A DNA stretch of 64,000 bases from an uncultured Collinsella sp. Lineage in GTDB: Bacteria; Actinomycetota; Coriobacteriia; Coriobacteriales; Coriobacteriaceae. Made by a program: the position numbers and the translations under genes. Location of the stretch: assembly GCA_900547765.1 (NCBI GenBank), contig URIA01000003.1, positions 1 to 64,000 on the forward strand. Direction: 5' to 3'. Below are positions 1 through 8,213 of the stretch, piece by piece. The notes under the pieces are model-generated. The model worked only from the letters and a program-made list of their open reading frames with translations, was not told where the DNA came from and did no database searches. Numbering within the stretch: position 1 is the first letter of the stretch; each line of letters starts with the position of its first letter.

Positions 1-26
1 GGCCCGTGGGTTATACCCTAAGAGCA

Positions 27-49
27 AACCACCCTTTTTAAGGGTGGTT
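27..49. terminator. Hairpin of terminator type at the window edge
   Basis: A perfect 10-bp stem (27-36 with 40-49) has a three-base loop. The plus side is followed by CTGATTTT and the minus side by no clean T-run, so it most likely ends a plus-strand gene lying before the window. Direction is uncertain. Confidence 0.4.
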
Positions 50-57
50 CTGATTTT

Positions 58-97
58 ACGTCACCTTGCTCGCTTATAGTCGTTTTCGCTGACGTTG
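58..97. repeat. Dispersed 40-bp intergenic repeat, copy A
   Basis: An 18-base block (58-75) and a 17-base block (81-97) recur exactly at 59269-59286 and 59292-59308, each pair separated by 5 bases that differ. Both copies lie in gene-free DNA near a terminator-like hairpin. The function is unknown. Confidence 0.7.
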
Positions 98-128
98 CCA
101 AAACATTGGCGTCAACAACTAGATGGAA

Positions 129-165
129 AAGGGGGCGCTGCGGATTGGTTCCGCGGCGCCCCCTT
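129..165 (-). terminator. Intrinsic terminator of the M32 carboxypeptidase gene
   Basis: A 15-bp GC-rich stem (129-143 with 151-165, one wobble pair) is followed on the minus strand by TTTTCC. It lies 22 bases past the stop codon of the minus-strand gene at 188. Confidence 0.75.
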
Positions 166-187
166 GCGTTAATGTGCTGGTTGATCA

Positions 188-1762
188 TTACAGCTCGTAG
201 AGCGTGGTGAACTTGTCCTGCAGGTAGCTGCAGTAGTAGTGGGCGTCGAACGCCATGCCGCAGGCGCCCTTGATGAGCTCCGGCGCGTCCTTGGCGCGGC
301 CCCACTGCCAAATGTGCTCGCCCAGCCACGCGCGGACGGGTGCCAGGTCGCCGCTCGCACAGGCGCCGGTAAGGTCGACGCCGTCGCGGCACATGGCCGG
401 CACAAACATCGCATCGTAGGCGCTGCCCAGCGCATACGTGGGGAAGTAGCCAAACGAGCCGCCGCTCCAGTGCGTATCCTGGAGGCAGCCGCGCGTGTCG
501 TCGGGAACCGGAATGCCCAAGTACTCGTCCATAAAACGGTTCCAAAGCGCGGGGATATCCTTGGCTGTGGCCTCGCCGGCGAACAGCATGCGCTCGATCT
601 CGTAGCGCACCATAATGTGCAGCGGGTAGGTGAGCTCGTCGGCCTCGGTGCGGATCAGCGACGGCTGCGCAATGTTCACGGCGCGATAGAGCGTGTCCTC
701 GTCCACGTTGCCGTAGACCTCGGGCGCGTGACGGCGCAGCACCTCGAGCAGCGGGCCCATAAAGGCGCGGCTGCGGCCCACGGTGTTCTCGAAGAAGCGG
801 CTCTGGCTCTCGTGGATGCCCATGGAGGTACCGCCTTCTAGGCACGTGCGTGCATAAGCGGGGTTCACGCCCAGCTCGTACATGGCGTGGCCGGCCTCGT
901 GGATGATGCTGTAGACGTTGGAGATGCAGTCGTCCTCGTAGATATGCGTGGCGATGCGCGCGTCGCCCACCGAGAAGCCCTCGCTAAACGGATGCTCGGT
1001 AAAGGCGAGCGTGGTGTCGTCCAGGTCCAGGCCGACGAGCTTCATAAGGTCGAAGCTCATGGCGCGCTGGGCAGCCTCGGGCACGCGTGCATGCAAAAAG
1101 TCGGCAGCGGGCTGCTGGCCGCGCTCACCGATGGCGTGCACGAGCGGCACGACCGTGGCCTTAACCTCGTCGCAGAATGCGTCGAAGCTCTCGGTGGAAA
1201 GACCGCGCTCGTACTGGTCGAGCCATACATCGTACGGGTCGCGCTTGGGGTCCATGAGCTCGGCCTGATGCTTAAGCTGCCCGACGATCCTGTCCACGTA
1301 GGGCTCAAAGCTCGCCCAGTCGTTGGCCGCCTTGGCCTTGTGCCACACGGCATCGGCCTCGCAGGTGAGCCTGGTCCAGGCTTCGGCCTCCTCGGTGGGG
1401 ATGACACTGGCCTCGCGCTGGTCGCGACCGAGCACGCGGATCTCGTCGAGCAGCTGCGGGTCGTCGATTTTGCCGCCCACAACTGTCTCGCGTGCCAGCA
1501 AGCGCACGAGCTCAACGGACTTTTCGCTGGTTAGGAGCTTGTGATGCTCGCCGGCGAGCGTGCCCATGGTATCGGCGCGGGCGGCGGCGCCGTTGGCGGG
1601 GGCGATGGTCGCGCCATCGAACTCGGCAATCTTGAGCAGGTACTCGCGGGTCCACAGTTTGCCCTCGAGCTTGCGGAACTTCTTGACGGCTTTTTCGGCC
1701 TTGATGTCCTTGGAGGCTTTTGCCACGGCGGCCTTGGCCTTCTTATCGAACTTCTTTCCCAT
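188..1762 (-). CDS. M32-family zinc metallocarboxypeptidase (carboxypeptidase Taq type)
   Basis: Predicted to remove C-terminal residues from peptides in the cytoplasm, as known for the M32 family. At 524 residues it matches the usual family length of about 500. The zinc motif HEAGH is at residues 288-292, and the second family motif beginning HESQS, whose Glu supplies the third zinc ligand, is at about 317. A later TEADELTYP stretch is also typical. The N-terminus is Lys/Ala-rich with no signal peptide. The gene stands alone, with its own terminator at 129-165, and is transcribed away from pheS. The ATG start is the first in frame and gives a family-sized protein. Confidence 0.92.
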   Translation of the reverse strand: MGKKFDKKAKAAVAKASKDIKAEKAVKKFRKLEGKLWTREYLLKIAEFDGATIAPANGAAARADTMGTLAGEHHKLLTSEKSVELVRLLARETVVGGKIDDPQLLDEIRVLGRDQREASVIPTEEAEAWTRLTCEADAVWHKAKAANDWASFEPYVDRIVGQLKHQAELMDPKRDPYDVWLDQYERGLSTESFDAFCDEVKATVVPLVHAIGERGQQPAADFLHARVPEAAQRAMSFDLMKLVGLDLDDTTLAFTEHPFSEGFSVGDARIATHIYEDDCISNVYSIIHEAGHAMYELGVNPAYARTCLEGGTSMGIHESQSRFFENTVGRSRAFMGPLLEVLRRHAPEVYGNVDEDTLYRAVNIAQPSLIRTEADELTYPLHIMVRYEIERMLFAGEATAKDIPALWNRFMDEYLGIPVPDDTRGCLQDTHWSGGSFGYFPTYALGSAYDAMFVPAMCRDGVDLTGACASGDLAPVRAWLGEHIWQWGRAKDAPELIKGACGMAFDAHYYCSYLQDKFTTLYEL

Positions 1763-1879
1763 ACCATATCCTTGATCTCGCAGGCCGAGCGCCCGGCGTG
1801 GGCGCGCAGCCAGTTTGCACAGCTATCCGCCTTGTACCCAGCGCGAACAAAACGGAACGCGGCGATACGCTCGCAGAAT

Positions 1880-2181
1880 GTGTTATCCTATAGCCCAATG
1901 CGTTGACGGAGAGGGTTTTGCCCGCCGCGTCGCCGGCAAGAGAGGGAAGGTCATGGGCTGCAAGCCTTCCTGCGGTGGCAAGGGCCAAGCGTTCACTCCC
2001 GAGCAGCGACCTCAACGGGCGCGCGGCCAGCGGCGGCGAAGCCCCAGTAGGGAAGCCGTGAGCCTCGCGACAAGGGGCGCAGAGTGGGCACGGCGGGCCA
2101 GACATCCGCCGGGTCAAACAAGGTGGTACCGCGGAATTCAACCGTCCTTGGGCAATGCACATGCCCGAGGACGGTTTTTTT
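1880..2181 (+). promoter_or_regulatory. T-box leader controlling pheS (tRNA-Phe sensing)
   Basis: The T-box core AAGGTGGTACCGCGG is at 2120-2134, immediately followed by an intrinsic terminator (stem 2141-2153 with 2163-2175, then a T-run to 2181). The UGGU of the core can pair with ACCA at the tRNA 3' end, which fits the discriminator A of the tRNA-Phe at 28010. A TTC followed by A at 1992-1994 is my candidate Phe specifier codon. Uncharged tRNA-Phe would stabilise the antiterminator and allow pheS transcription. The 5' limit and the specifier are estimates. The core and terminator are seen directly. Confidence 0.9.
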
Positions 2182-2266
2182 GTTACCGAACCGGGCCGCA
2201 CATCCGCAGCGTCGGGCGGCATCAGCCGCCGCGGCAAGTGGATGCGCGAGAGACGAAAGGGAAGAC

Positions 2267-3343
2267 ATGAGTCTGATTGATGATCTGGTCAAACTCGAGG
2301 AAGAGGCCAAGGAGCTCGTCGCCGGCGCCGACGACGCCGCCAAGCTCGAGGCTGCGCGCGTTGAGCTGCTCGGCCGCAAGGGTCGTATTACCGGCCTGAT
2401 GCGCATGATGGGCAAGCTCGCCCCCGAGGATCGCCCCGTCATGGGCAAGCGCGCCAACGAGATGCGCCAGCTGATCGAGGGCATGCTTGACGAGCGCACG
2501 ACCGAGATGAAGGCCGCCGCCCTCAAGCACGCACTCGAGCACGAGGCCGTCGACATCACGCTGCCGGGCATCCGTCCGCAGATCGGTCACCAGCATCTGA
2601 TCAAGCAGATTATCGAGGAGGCCGAGGACATCTTCTGCGGCATCGGCTACACCGTCGAGTCCGGCCCCATGGTCGACACCTCCTACTACAACTTCACCGC
2701 GCTCAACGCGCCCATGGATCACCCGAGCCGCTCGGCCCGCGACACGTTCTACGTGGTCGACAACAACCCCGGCAGCGTCGCGCATCCCGAGGCTCACGCC
2801 CACGGCGAGTCCGACGTGCTGCTGCGCACCCAGACCTCGGGCGTGCAGATTCACACTATGGAGTCGCAGAAGCCGCCCATCTACATGATCTGCCCGGGCA
2901 CCGTCTACCGTCCCGACACGGCCGACGCCTGCCACCTGCCGCAGTTCAACCAGATCGAGGGCCTGGTCGTGGACGAGGGCATTACCTTCGGCGACCTCAA
3001 GGGTACGCTCGACTACTTTGTTAAGTGCATGTTTGGCGAGGACCGCAAGACGCGCTACCGCCCGCACTTCTTCCCCTTCACCGAGCCTAGCTGCGAGGTG
3101 GACGTGAGCTGCCACGTGTGCGGCGGCAAGGGATGCAACTTCTGCAAGCACAGCGGCTGGATCGAGATCCTGGGCTGCGGCATGGTCGATCCCAACGTCC
3201 TTATCAACTGCGGCATCGACCCCGAGAAGTACACCGGTTTCGCCTTTGGCATTGGCGCCGAGCGCGTCGCGGCCCTGCGCTACGACCTGCCCGACCTGCG
3301 CACGCTCATGACGGGCGATATGCGCTTCCTCAACCAATTTTAG
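2267..3343 (+). CDS. pheS: Phenylalanine-tRNA ligase alpha subunit
   Basis: Catalytic subunit of the alpha2-beta2 enzyme that charges tRNA-Phe. The product is 358 residues, as expected. An upstream in-frame start at 2084 lies inside the T-box leader and is rejected. The ATG at 2267 follows the SD-like GAAAGGGAAG and gives the usual MSLIDDLVKLEEEA coiled-coil N-terminus. The class II catalytic core includes the segments TSSGVQIHTM-like (here QTSGVQIHTM), GTVYRPDTADACH, FFPFTEPSCEVDV and a C-terminal GFAFGIGAERVA motif 3. A Cys-rich insert (CHVCGGKGCNFC) is present near residue 285, which is common in this class. It is controlled by the preceding T-box and followed 162 bases later by pheT. Confidence 0.97.
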   Translation: MSLIDDLVKLEEEAKELVAGADDAAKLEAARVELLGRKGRITGLMRMMGKLAPEDRPVMGKRANEMRQLIEGMLDERTTEMKAAALKHALEHEAVDITLPGIRPQIGHQHLIKQIIEEAEDIFCGIGYTVESGPMVDTSYYNFTALNAPMDHPSRSARDTFYVVDNNPGSVAHPEAHAHGESDVLLRTQTSGVQIHTMESQKPPIYMICPGTVYRPDTADACHLPQFNQIEGLVVDEGITFGDLKGTLDYFVKCMFGEDRKTRYRPHFFPFTEPSCEVDVSCHVCGGKGCNFCKHSGWIEILGCGMVDPNVLINCGIDPEKYTGFAFGIGAERVAALRYDLPDLRTLMTGDMRFLNQF

Positions 3344-3348
3344 GCTTG

Positions 3349-3436
3349 CCCAGGCACCCCATCTTGGCGTTCAAACCGTCGCTCGCGTACCATTAGTACG
3401 CGTCGCTCCTCTTTCACGCCAACCTGGGGCACCTGG
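3349..3436. repeat. Imperfect nested palindrome between pheS and pheT
   Basis: Outer arms (about 3350-3370 and 3416-3436) pair over some 21 positions with about four mismatches. The apex is a perfect 7-bp stem CGCGTAC/GTACGCG with a CATTA loop. There is no T-run, so it is not a simple terminator. It lies in the pheS-pheT spacer and could be an RNA processing or stability element. Confidence 0.6.
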
Positions 3437-3505
3437 ACAACCCTAAGGCGAACGTCTTCATTTGATATTCCTCCCTTTGCGGAGATTAAGAACTAGGAGA
3501 GCTAC

Positions 3506-5959
3506 ATGCGCGTTTCTTACGACTGGCTCAAGACCATGATCGATATTCCGGAGGATCCCAAGACCCTTTCGGACGAATATATCCGTACCGGCACCGAGGT
3601 CGAGGCGATCGACACCGTGGGCGAGTCCTTCGACCACGTGGTGACCGCCAAGGTGCTCACCAAGACCCCGCACCCCGATAGCGACCATATGTATGTGTGC
3701 TCGGTCGACGTGGGCGACAAGAACCTCGACGCCGATGGCAACCCCGCCCCGCTGCAGATCGTCTGCGGCGCGCAGAACTTCGAGGCCGGCGACCACATCG
3801 TAACGGCCATGATCGGCGCCGTGCTTCCCGGCGACGTCAAGATCAAGAAGAGCAAGCTTCGCGGCGTCGTGTCCATGGGCATGAACTGCTCCGCGCGCGA
3901 GCTCGGCCTGGGCGGCGACCACTCCGGCATCATGATCCTGCCCGAGGATACGCCCTGCGGCATGCCGTTTGCCGAGTATGTGGGCTCGAGCGACACCGTG
4001 CTCGACTGCGAGATCACGCCCAACCGTCCCGACTGCCTGTCCATGATCGGCATGGCCCGCGAGACCGGTGCCATCTTCGACCGCGATTTCCACGTTGAGC
4101 TGCCTGCCATTAAGGCCGAGACCGGCCGCGCGACCGACGATGAGCTTTCCGTCGAGATCGCCGACGAGGGCCTGTGCGACCGCTATGTTGCCCGCATCGT
4201 GCGCAACGTGAAGGTCGGCCCGTCGCCCGATTGGATGGTCAAGCGCCTCAACGCCCTGGGCGTGCGCCCGCACAATAACATCGTCGACATCACCAACTAC
4301 GTGATGATGCTCACCGGTCAGCCGCTGCACGCCTTTGACCTCGACACCTTTGCCGAGCGTGATGGCCGTCGCCACGTGGTGGTTCGCGCTGCCCAGCAGG
4401 ACGAGAAGTTCACGACCCTCGACGGCGAGGAGCGCACGCTCGACGCCGGCATGGGCCTTATCACCGACGGCGAGCGTCCCGTGGCGCTGGCCGGCGTCAT
4501 GGGCGGCATGGATTCCGAGATCGAGGACGACACCGTCGACGTGATGGTCGAGAGCGCCTGCTTCAACGCCGGCCGCACCTCGCACACCAGCCGCGACCTG
4601 TCGCTGATCTCCGACGCCTCCATTCGCTTTGAGCGCCAGGTCGACGAGACCGGCTGCGTGGATGTCGCCAACGTTACCTGCGCGCTCATCGAGGAGATTG
4701 CCGGCGGCGAGGTCGCTCCCGGCTATGTCGACGTGTTCCCCGCGCCCAAGACCATCGACAGCATCAAGCTGCGCCTGGCCCGCGTACATGCCATCTGCGG
4801 TGCCGACATCGAGCCCGACTTTATCGAGCGTTCGCTCACCCGTCTGGGCTGCACCGTCGAGCGCGACGGCGAGGACTTCATGGTCACCCCGCCGAGCTTC
4901 CGCCCCGACCTGCCGCGCGAGATTGACCTGATCGAGGAGGTCCTGCGCCTATGGGGCATGGGCCGCGTGACGGCGACCATCCCGGCTGCCAAGAACCACA
5001 TCGGCGGTCTGACCCGCGAGCAGAAGCTCACCCGCAAGGTTGGCGAGATCCTGCGCGCCTGTGGCCTCAACGAGACTACGACCTTTGGCTTTGCCGCCCC
5101 GGGCGATCTGGAGAAGATCGGCATGTCTACCGAGGGCCGCGGTTGCCCCGTGGTGCTCATGAACCCGCTGGTGGCCGAGCAGACCGAGATGCGCCGCTCG
5201 CTGCTGCCGGGCCTGCTGCAGTCCGTGGCCTACAACGAGGCCCATGGCACGCCCAACGTGCATCTGTACGAGGTCGGCAGCCTGTTCCACGGCCGCGAGA
5301 ACGCCAGCCTGCCCAAGGAGACCAAGTCCGTGGCGGGCGTGCTCTCTGGCCAGTGGAGCGAGCAGTCCTGGAACATGAAGTACCGCAAGCTGCGTTTCTT
5401 CTTTGGCAAGGGCATTGTCGAGGAGCTGTTCGCCCAGCTGCGCATCGAGAAGGTTCGCTTCCGTCCCGTCGAGGGCGAGGGCTACGCTTTCTTGCAGCCG
5501 GGTCGTGCGGCCGAGGTTCTGTCCGGCGGCACCGTGCTGGGCTGGGTCGGCGAGATTCACCCCGAGGCGCGCGAAGCCATGGGCATCGACGAGGTCGTCG
5601 TTGCCTTTGAGCTCGATCTGGACAAGCTGATCAAGGGCGCTCGCAACCAGGAGAACTACCGCGAGTTCTCGCAGTACCCTGCCGTTGAGCACGACCTTGC
5701 TATCGTGGTCGACAACGCTGTGACCTGCGAGGATCTTGAGCGCCGCATTACCAGCGCCGGCGGCAAGCTGCTCGAGGGCGTGCGCCTGTTCGACGTCTAC
5801 CGCGATCCCATCCGCATCGGAGCGGGCAAGAAGTCCATGGCCTTTGCGCTTACGTATCGCTCCGATGACCACACGCTCACCAGCGAAGAGGTCGAGAAGG
5901 CGCACCAGAAGATTGTCACCAAGGTGTGCAAGGGCGTAAACGGCGAGGTCCGCTCGTAA
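3506..5959 (+). CDS. pheT: Phenylalanine-tRNA ligase beta subunit
   Basis: Partner of PheS. It binds tRNA-Phe and carries the editing site that hydrolyses Tyr-tRNA-Phe. The 817-residue length is full. The domain order is typical: N-terminal core, EMAP-like tRNA-binding domain at about 40-155 (HPDSDHMYVC, AQNF), B3/B4 editing domain at about 205-400, B5 domain at about 405-480 (RLGC), catalytic-like core, and the C-terminal anticodon-binding FDX-ACB domain at about 720-817 (SQYPAVEHDLA, LTYRS). The ATG follows AGGAGAG with good spacing. It is probably co-transcribed with pheS through the palindromic spacer. Confidence 0.97.
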   Translation: MRVSYDWLKTMIDIPEDPKTLSDEYIRTGTEVEAIDTVGESFDHVVTAKVLTKTPHPDSDHMYVCSVDVGDKNLDADGNPAPLQIVCGAQNFEAGDHIVTAMIGAVLPGDVKIKKSKLRGVVSMGMNCSARELGLGGDHSGIMILPEDTPCGMPFAEYVGSSDTVLDCEITPNRPDCLSMIGMARETGAIFDRDFHVELPAIKAETGRATDDELSVEIADEGLCDRYVARIVRNVKVGPSPDWMVKRLNALGVRPHNNIVDITNYVMMLTGQPLHAFDLDTFAERDGRRHVVVRAAQQDEKFTTLDGEERTLDAGMGLITDGERPVALAGVMGGMDSEIEDDTVDVMVESACFNAGRTSHTSRDLSLISDASIRFERQVDETGCVDVANVTCALIEEIAGGEVAPGYVDVFPAPKTIDSIKLRLARVHAICGADIEPDFIERSLTRLGCTVERDGEDFMVTPPSFRPDLPREIDLIEEVLRLWGMGRVTATIPAAKNHIGGLTREQKLTRKVGEILRACGLNETTTFGFAAPGDLEKIGMSTEGRGCPVVLMNPLVAEQTEMRRSLLPGLLQSVAYNEAHGTPNVHLYEVGSLFHGRENASLPKETKSVAGVLSGQWSEQSWNMKYRKLRFFFGKGIVEELFAQLRIEKVRFRPVEGEGYAFLQPGRAAEVLSGGTVLGWVGEIHPEAREAMGIDEVVVAFELDLDKLIKGARNQENYREFSQYPAVEHDLAIVVDNAVTCEDLERRITSAGGKLLEGVRLFDVYRDPIRIGAGKKSMAFALTYRSDDHTLTSEEVEKAHQKIVTKVCKGVNGEVRS

Positions 5960-5971
5960 TCTTTGCCGTTT

Positions 5972-6066
5972 GGAACCCGCCCCCTGCGGGGTTTTCACGG
6001 CAACGTCCTCGCCGCTTCGCGGCTGCGGGATGTTGCCTTAGAAAACCCCTCTCGAGGGCGGGTTCC
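5972..6066. repeat. Long palindromic element with conserved apex, copy 1
   Basis: Nested perfect arms stack: 11 bp (5972-5982 with 6056-6066), 9 bp (5988-5996 with 6041-6049), 6 bp (5999-6004 with 6032-6037), and an apex GCCGC-TTC-GCGGC. The apex and its flanks (GTCCTCGC ... CTGCGGGAT) recur at 16049-16072, while the arms there differ in sequence but still pair perfectly. No T-run follows. Confidence 0.75.
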
Positions 6067-6181
6067 TGCGTTAACCTTGTTGCGAGCGGACCGCACCTTC
6101 TTCCGGGTGACCGGAAAGTTGGGAGTGCATGGGCCCTTTATTGGGCGGTGTGTGGACCTGGGTTAATAACGTACGTATTGC

Positions 6182-6216
6182 AAGGGCGTGCTGCGTTGTG
6201 GGCGGTGCGCCTTTTT
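6182..6216 (+). terminator. Terminator-like hairpin ahead of cbiM
   Basis: A 10-bp stem with three wobble pairs (6182-6191 with 6205-6214) runs into TTTTT. It could end pheT transcription or act as an attenuator in a cbiM leader. The preceding 6086-6160 region also holds hairpins, one a TTCCGG-GTGA-CCGGAA tetraloop stem. No cobalamin-riboswitch core is visible. Confidence 0.5.
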
Positions 6217-6233
6217 GTTAGTATGCAGAGTCG

Positions 6234-6261
6234 GTGTTACGGATTGTTGGAAACGTAACAC
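6234..6261. promoter_or_regulatory. Inverted-repeat operator candidate before cbiM
   Basis: A perfect inverted repeat GTGTTACG-N12-CGTAACAC lies 25 bases before the cbiM start. A weak promoter (TTGTTA-N17-TACGGA) would place its -10 inside the left arm, so a bound dimeric repressor would block initiation. A metal-responsive regulator is the natural guess for this operon, but no regulator gene is adjacent. Confidence 0.55.
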
Positions 6262-6285
6262 GCAACGTTCTGATTGAGAGGGCTC

Positions 6286-7344
6286 ATGCATATTCCCGAT
6301 AACTATCTGTCCCCGCAGACCGATGCCGTCATGGCAGTGGCGATGGTGCCCGTTTGGGTTCACTGCATCAAAAAGGTGCGCGCCACGCTCGATCGCGAGC
6401 ATATGGCGTTCCTGGGCATCTGCGCCGCATTCTCCTTCTTGCTCATGATGTTCAACGTGCCGCTGCCCGGCGGTACCACTGGTCACGCCGTTGGCGGCGC
6501 GCTCATCGCGCTGTTGTTGGGCCCGGAGGCCGCTGCCATTGCCGTCTCGGTCGCGTTGGCGCTGCAGGCGCTGCTATTTGGCGACGGCGGCGTTCTGTCG
6601 TTTGGCGCCAACTGCTTTAACATGGCCTTTGTGCTGCCGTTTGCCGCCGCTATCGTGTTTCGTGCGCTCAACAGCCGTCTGCACGACAAGAGCTGGGGCA
6701 CCTCGGTTTCTGCCATCGTGAGCGGTTGGGTCGGCCTGTGCCTGGCGGCCCTGTGCGCGGCAATCGAGTTTGGTATTCAGCCGATGCTCTTCACGAATGC
6801 TTCGGGCGCTCCGCTGTACTGCCCCTTCCCGCTGTCCGTGGCTATCCCGGCCATGTTGATCCCGCATATGCTGGTCGCCGGCGTGGTTGAGGGCGTGGCG
6901 ACGGCCGCCATCTACGGTTTCATTAAGAAGACGGCGCCGGGCGTTATCGTCGGTCCCGAGGCCGCCGATGGCCAGCTTGCCGCCGAGGGCGCAACCGCCA
7001 AGAAGACCTCGCTGATCCCCACGCTCATCCTGGTCGCTGTGCTCGTGGTGGCTACGCCGCTTGGCTTGCTTGCCACCGGTGACGCCTGGGGTGAGTGGGA
7101 CGCCGAGGGCGCCGCAACTGCCGTCCAGGAGGCTGGCGATGACAGCCTGCAGGCTTCGGTCGGTCTCGATACCCCGACCTTTGCCGATGCCCTGCCCACG
7201 GGCGATTATCTGCAGGCCTATTCCGAGGAGCAAGGCCTTGGCTTTGCCGGCCAGGCTGCCATGTATATTCTTTCGGGCGTGATTGGCGTGGCGGTGCTCA
7301 CCATCGCATTCCGTCTGATCTCGCTGACGGTTAAGGAAAACTGA
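6286..7344 (+). CDS. cbiM: ECF transporter substrate-specific component CbiM, fused to a PDGLE-like domain
   Basis: Membrane S-component expected to bind Co2+ or Ni2+ and work with CbiQ and CbiO. The product is 352 residues. The start at ATG 6286 is chosen over an upstream TTG because CbiM proteins need their N-terminal MHIP motif for metal binding (here MHIPDNYLSP), and GAGAGGG sits at the right distance. Roughly six membrane segments fill residues 10-215. After a hydrophilic linker, a C-terminal unit with two more membrane helices and the signature TPLGLLATGDAWGEW resembles the PDGLE/CbiN-like accessory domain, so a separate CbiN is not needed. It is the first gene of the cbiMQO operon, behind an operator-like repeat. 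Confidence 0.9.
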   Translation: MHIPDNYLSPQTDAVMAVAMVPVWVHCIKKVRATLDREHMAFLGICAAFSFLLMMFNVPLPGGTTGHAVGGALIALLLGPEAAAIAVSVALALQALLFGDGGVLSFGANCFNMAFVLPFAAAIVFRALNSRLHDKSWGTSVSAIVSGWVGLCLAALCAAIEFGIQPMLFTNASGAPLYCPFPLSVAIPAMLIPHMLVAGVVEGVATAAIYGFIKKTAPGVIVGPEAADGQLAAEGATAKKTSLIPTLILVAVLVVATPLGLLATGDAWGEWDAEGAATAVQEAGDDSLQASVGLDTPTFADALPTGDYLQAYSEEQGLGFAGQAAMYILSGVIGVAVLTIAFRLISLTVKEN

Positions 7345-7348
7345 GCGC

Positions 7349-8185
7349 ATGCAGATGGTCGAGCTGCCTAGTTGGCTTACGGTCGAGCAGCGTTACGAGC
7401 CTACGGGCGCTCGGCATCGTGTGATGCAACAGAACGTCCTGCACCTGGCGAGCCTGCTTGAGCGGGTTCGCCTGGGTGGAGGCGCGCACGAGGGCGGGTC
7501 GATGGTCGACCGCGCCCTTTCTTCCGTTTCGGCTCCGGTGCGCCTGGTGGGGATGTTCGTCTGCGTCCTGTGCGTGTGTCTGACGCAGAGTCCGCTGTAC
7601 CTGATGCTGATGGCGGCTATCGCGCTGGTGCTGGTCGCGGTGCGCCCCGCACGTGGGTTGCGCGCGACCTTTGTTCCGGCGCTTGGCGCCACGGGGCTTG
7701 CGGTGGTTCTGGCACTGCCTGCCCTACTGCTGGGCGCGTCTGCCACGGGCGCCATGCTCAAGATCGCGCTCAAGACGTTTATTAATGTGTCGCTGGTGCT
7801 GGGCGTTTCGTGGACGCTCACCTGGAGCCGCATGTCGGCGGCGCTTAAGATGCTGCACCTGCCCGACGAGGTTATCTTTACCTTTGATATGGCACTCAAG
7901 CATATCGAGGTGCTGGGACGCACGGCGCACGATCTGTGCGAATCGGTTATGCTGCGCAGCGTCGGTCGCGCGCCTGCGGGGTTTTCGCGCACCGACTCGG
8001 TCGCGGGTATCATGGGCATGACGTTTATCAAGGCGATGGAATGCAGCCGCGCGATGGACGAGGCCATGCTCTGCCGCGGCTTTGCCGGTGCGTATCCGGC
8101 GCCCGCGCGCGCCGGGCTTGGCTGGCGCGATGCGGTCTATGCGGCCGGCGTGGCGCTGCTGGCAGTGTTGTGCGCCGTGCTGTAG
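7349..8185 (+). CDS. cbiQ: ECF transporter transmembrane component CbiQ/EcfT
   Basis: T-component coupling the metal-binding S-component to the ATPase. The product is 278 residues, of normal length. It starts 4 bases after the cbiM stop. The N-terminal ~50 residues are cytoplasmic. Membrane segments occupy about 55-130 and the C-terminal end (about 255-278). The cytoplasmic coupling region follows the helix SRMSAALKMLHLPDEV at about 150-165 and includes the MLRSVG and MLCRGF elements that stand where the paired Ala-Arg-Gly coupling motifs of EcfT proteins occur. Tight packing between cbiM and cbiO supports the assignment. Confidence 0.9.
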   Translation: MQMVELPSWLTVEQRYEPTGARHRVMQQNVLHLASLLERVRLGGGAHEGGSMVDRALSSVSAPVRLVGMFVCVLCVCLTQSPLYLMLMAAIALVLVAVRPARGLRATFVPALGATGLAVVLALPALLLGASATGAMLKIALKTFINVSLVLGVSWTLTWSRMSAALKMLHLPDEVIFTFDMALKHIEVLGRTAHDLCESVMLRSVGRAPAGFSRTDSVAGIMGMTFIKAMECSRAMDEAMLCRGFAGAYPAPARAGLGWRDAVYAAGVALLAVLCAVL

Positions 8186-8213
8186 GCGCTGCTGGTTCCG
8201 GCTGGGGATGCAA

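Noticed and set aside
3458..4789. Long minus-strand reading frame antisense to pheT
   Set aside because: The plus-strand pheT is certain. The antisense frame is a result of GC-rich third codon positions and is highly His/Val/Gly-biased. Similar frames opposite pheS, pyk, the ATPase, htpG and the M20 gene were rejected for the same reason.
6067..6285. Cobalamin riboswitch before cbiM
   Set aside because: The conserved B12-box and the core GCCACTG-type motif are not present on reading the region.
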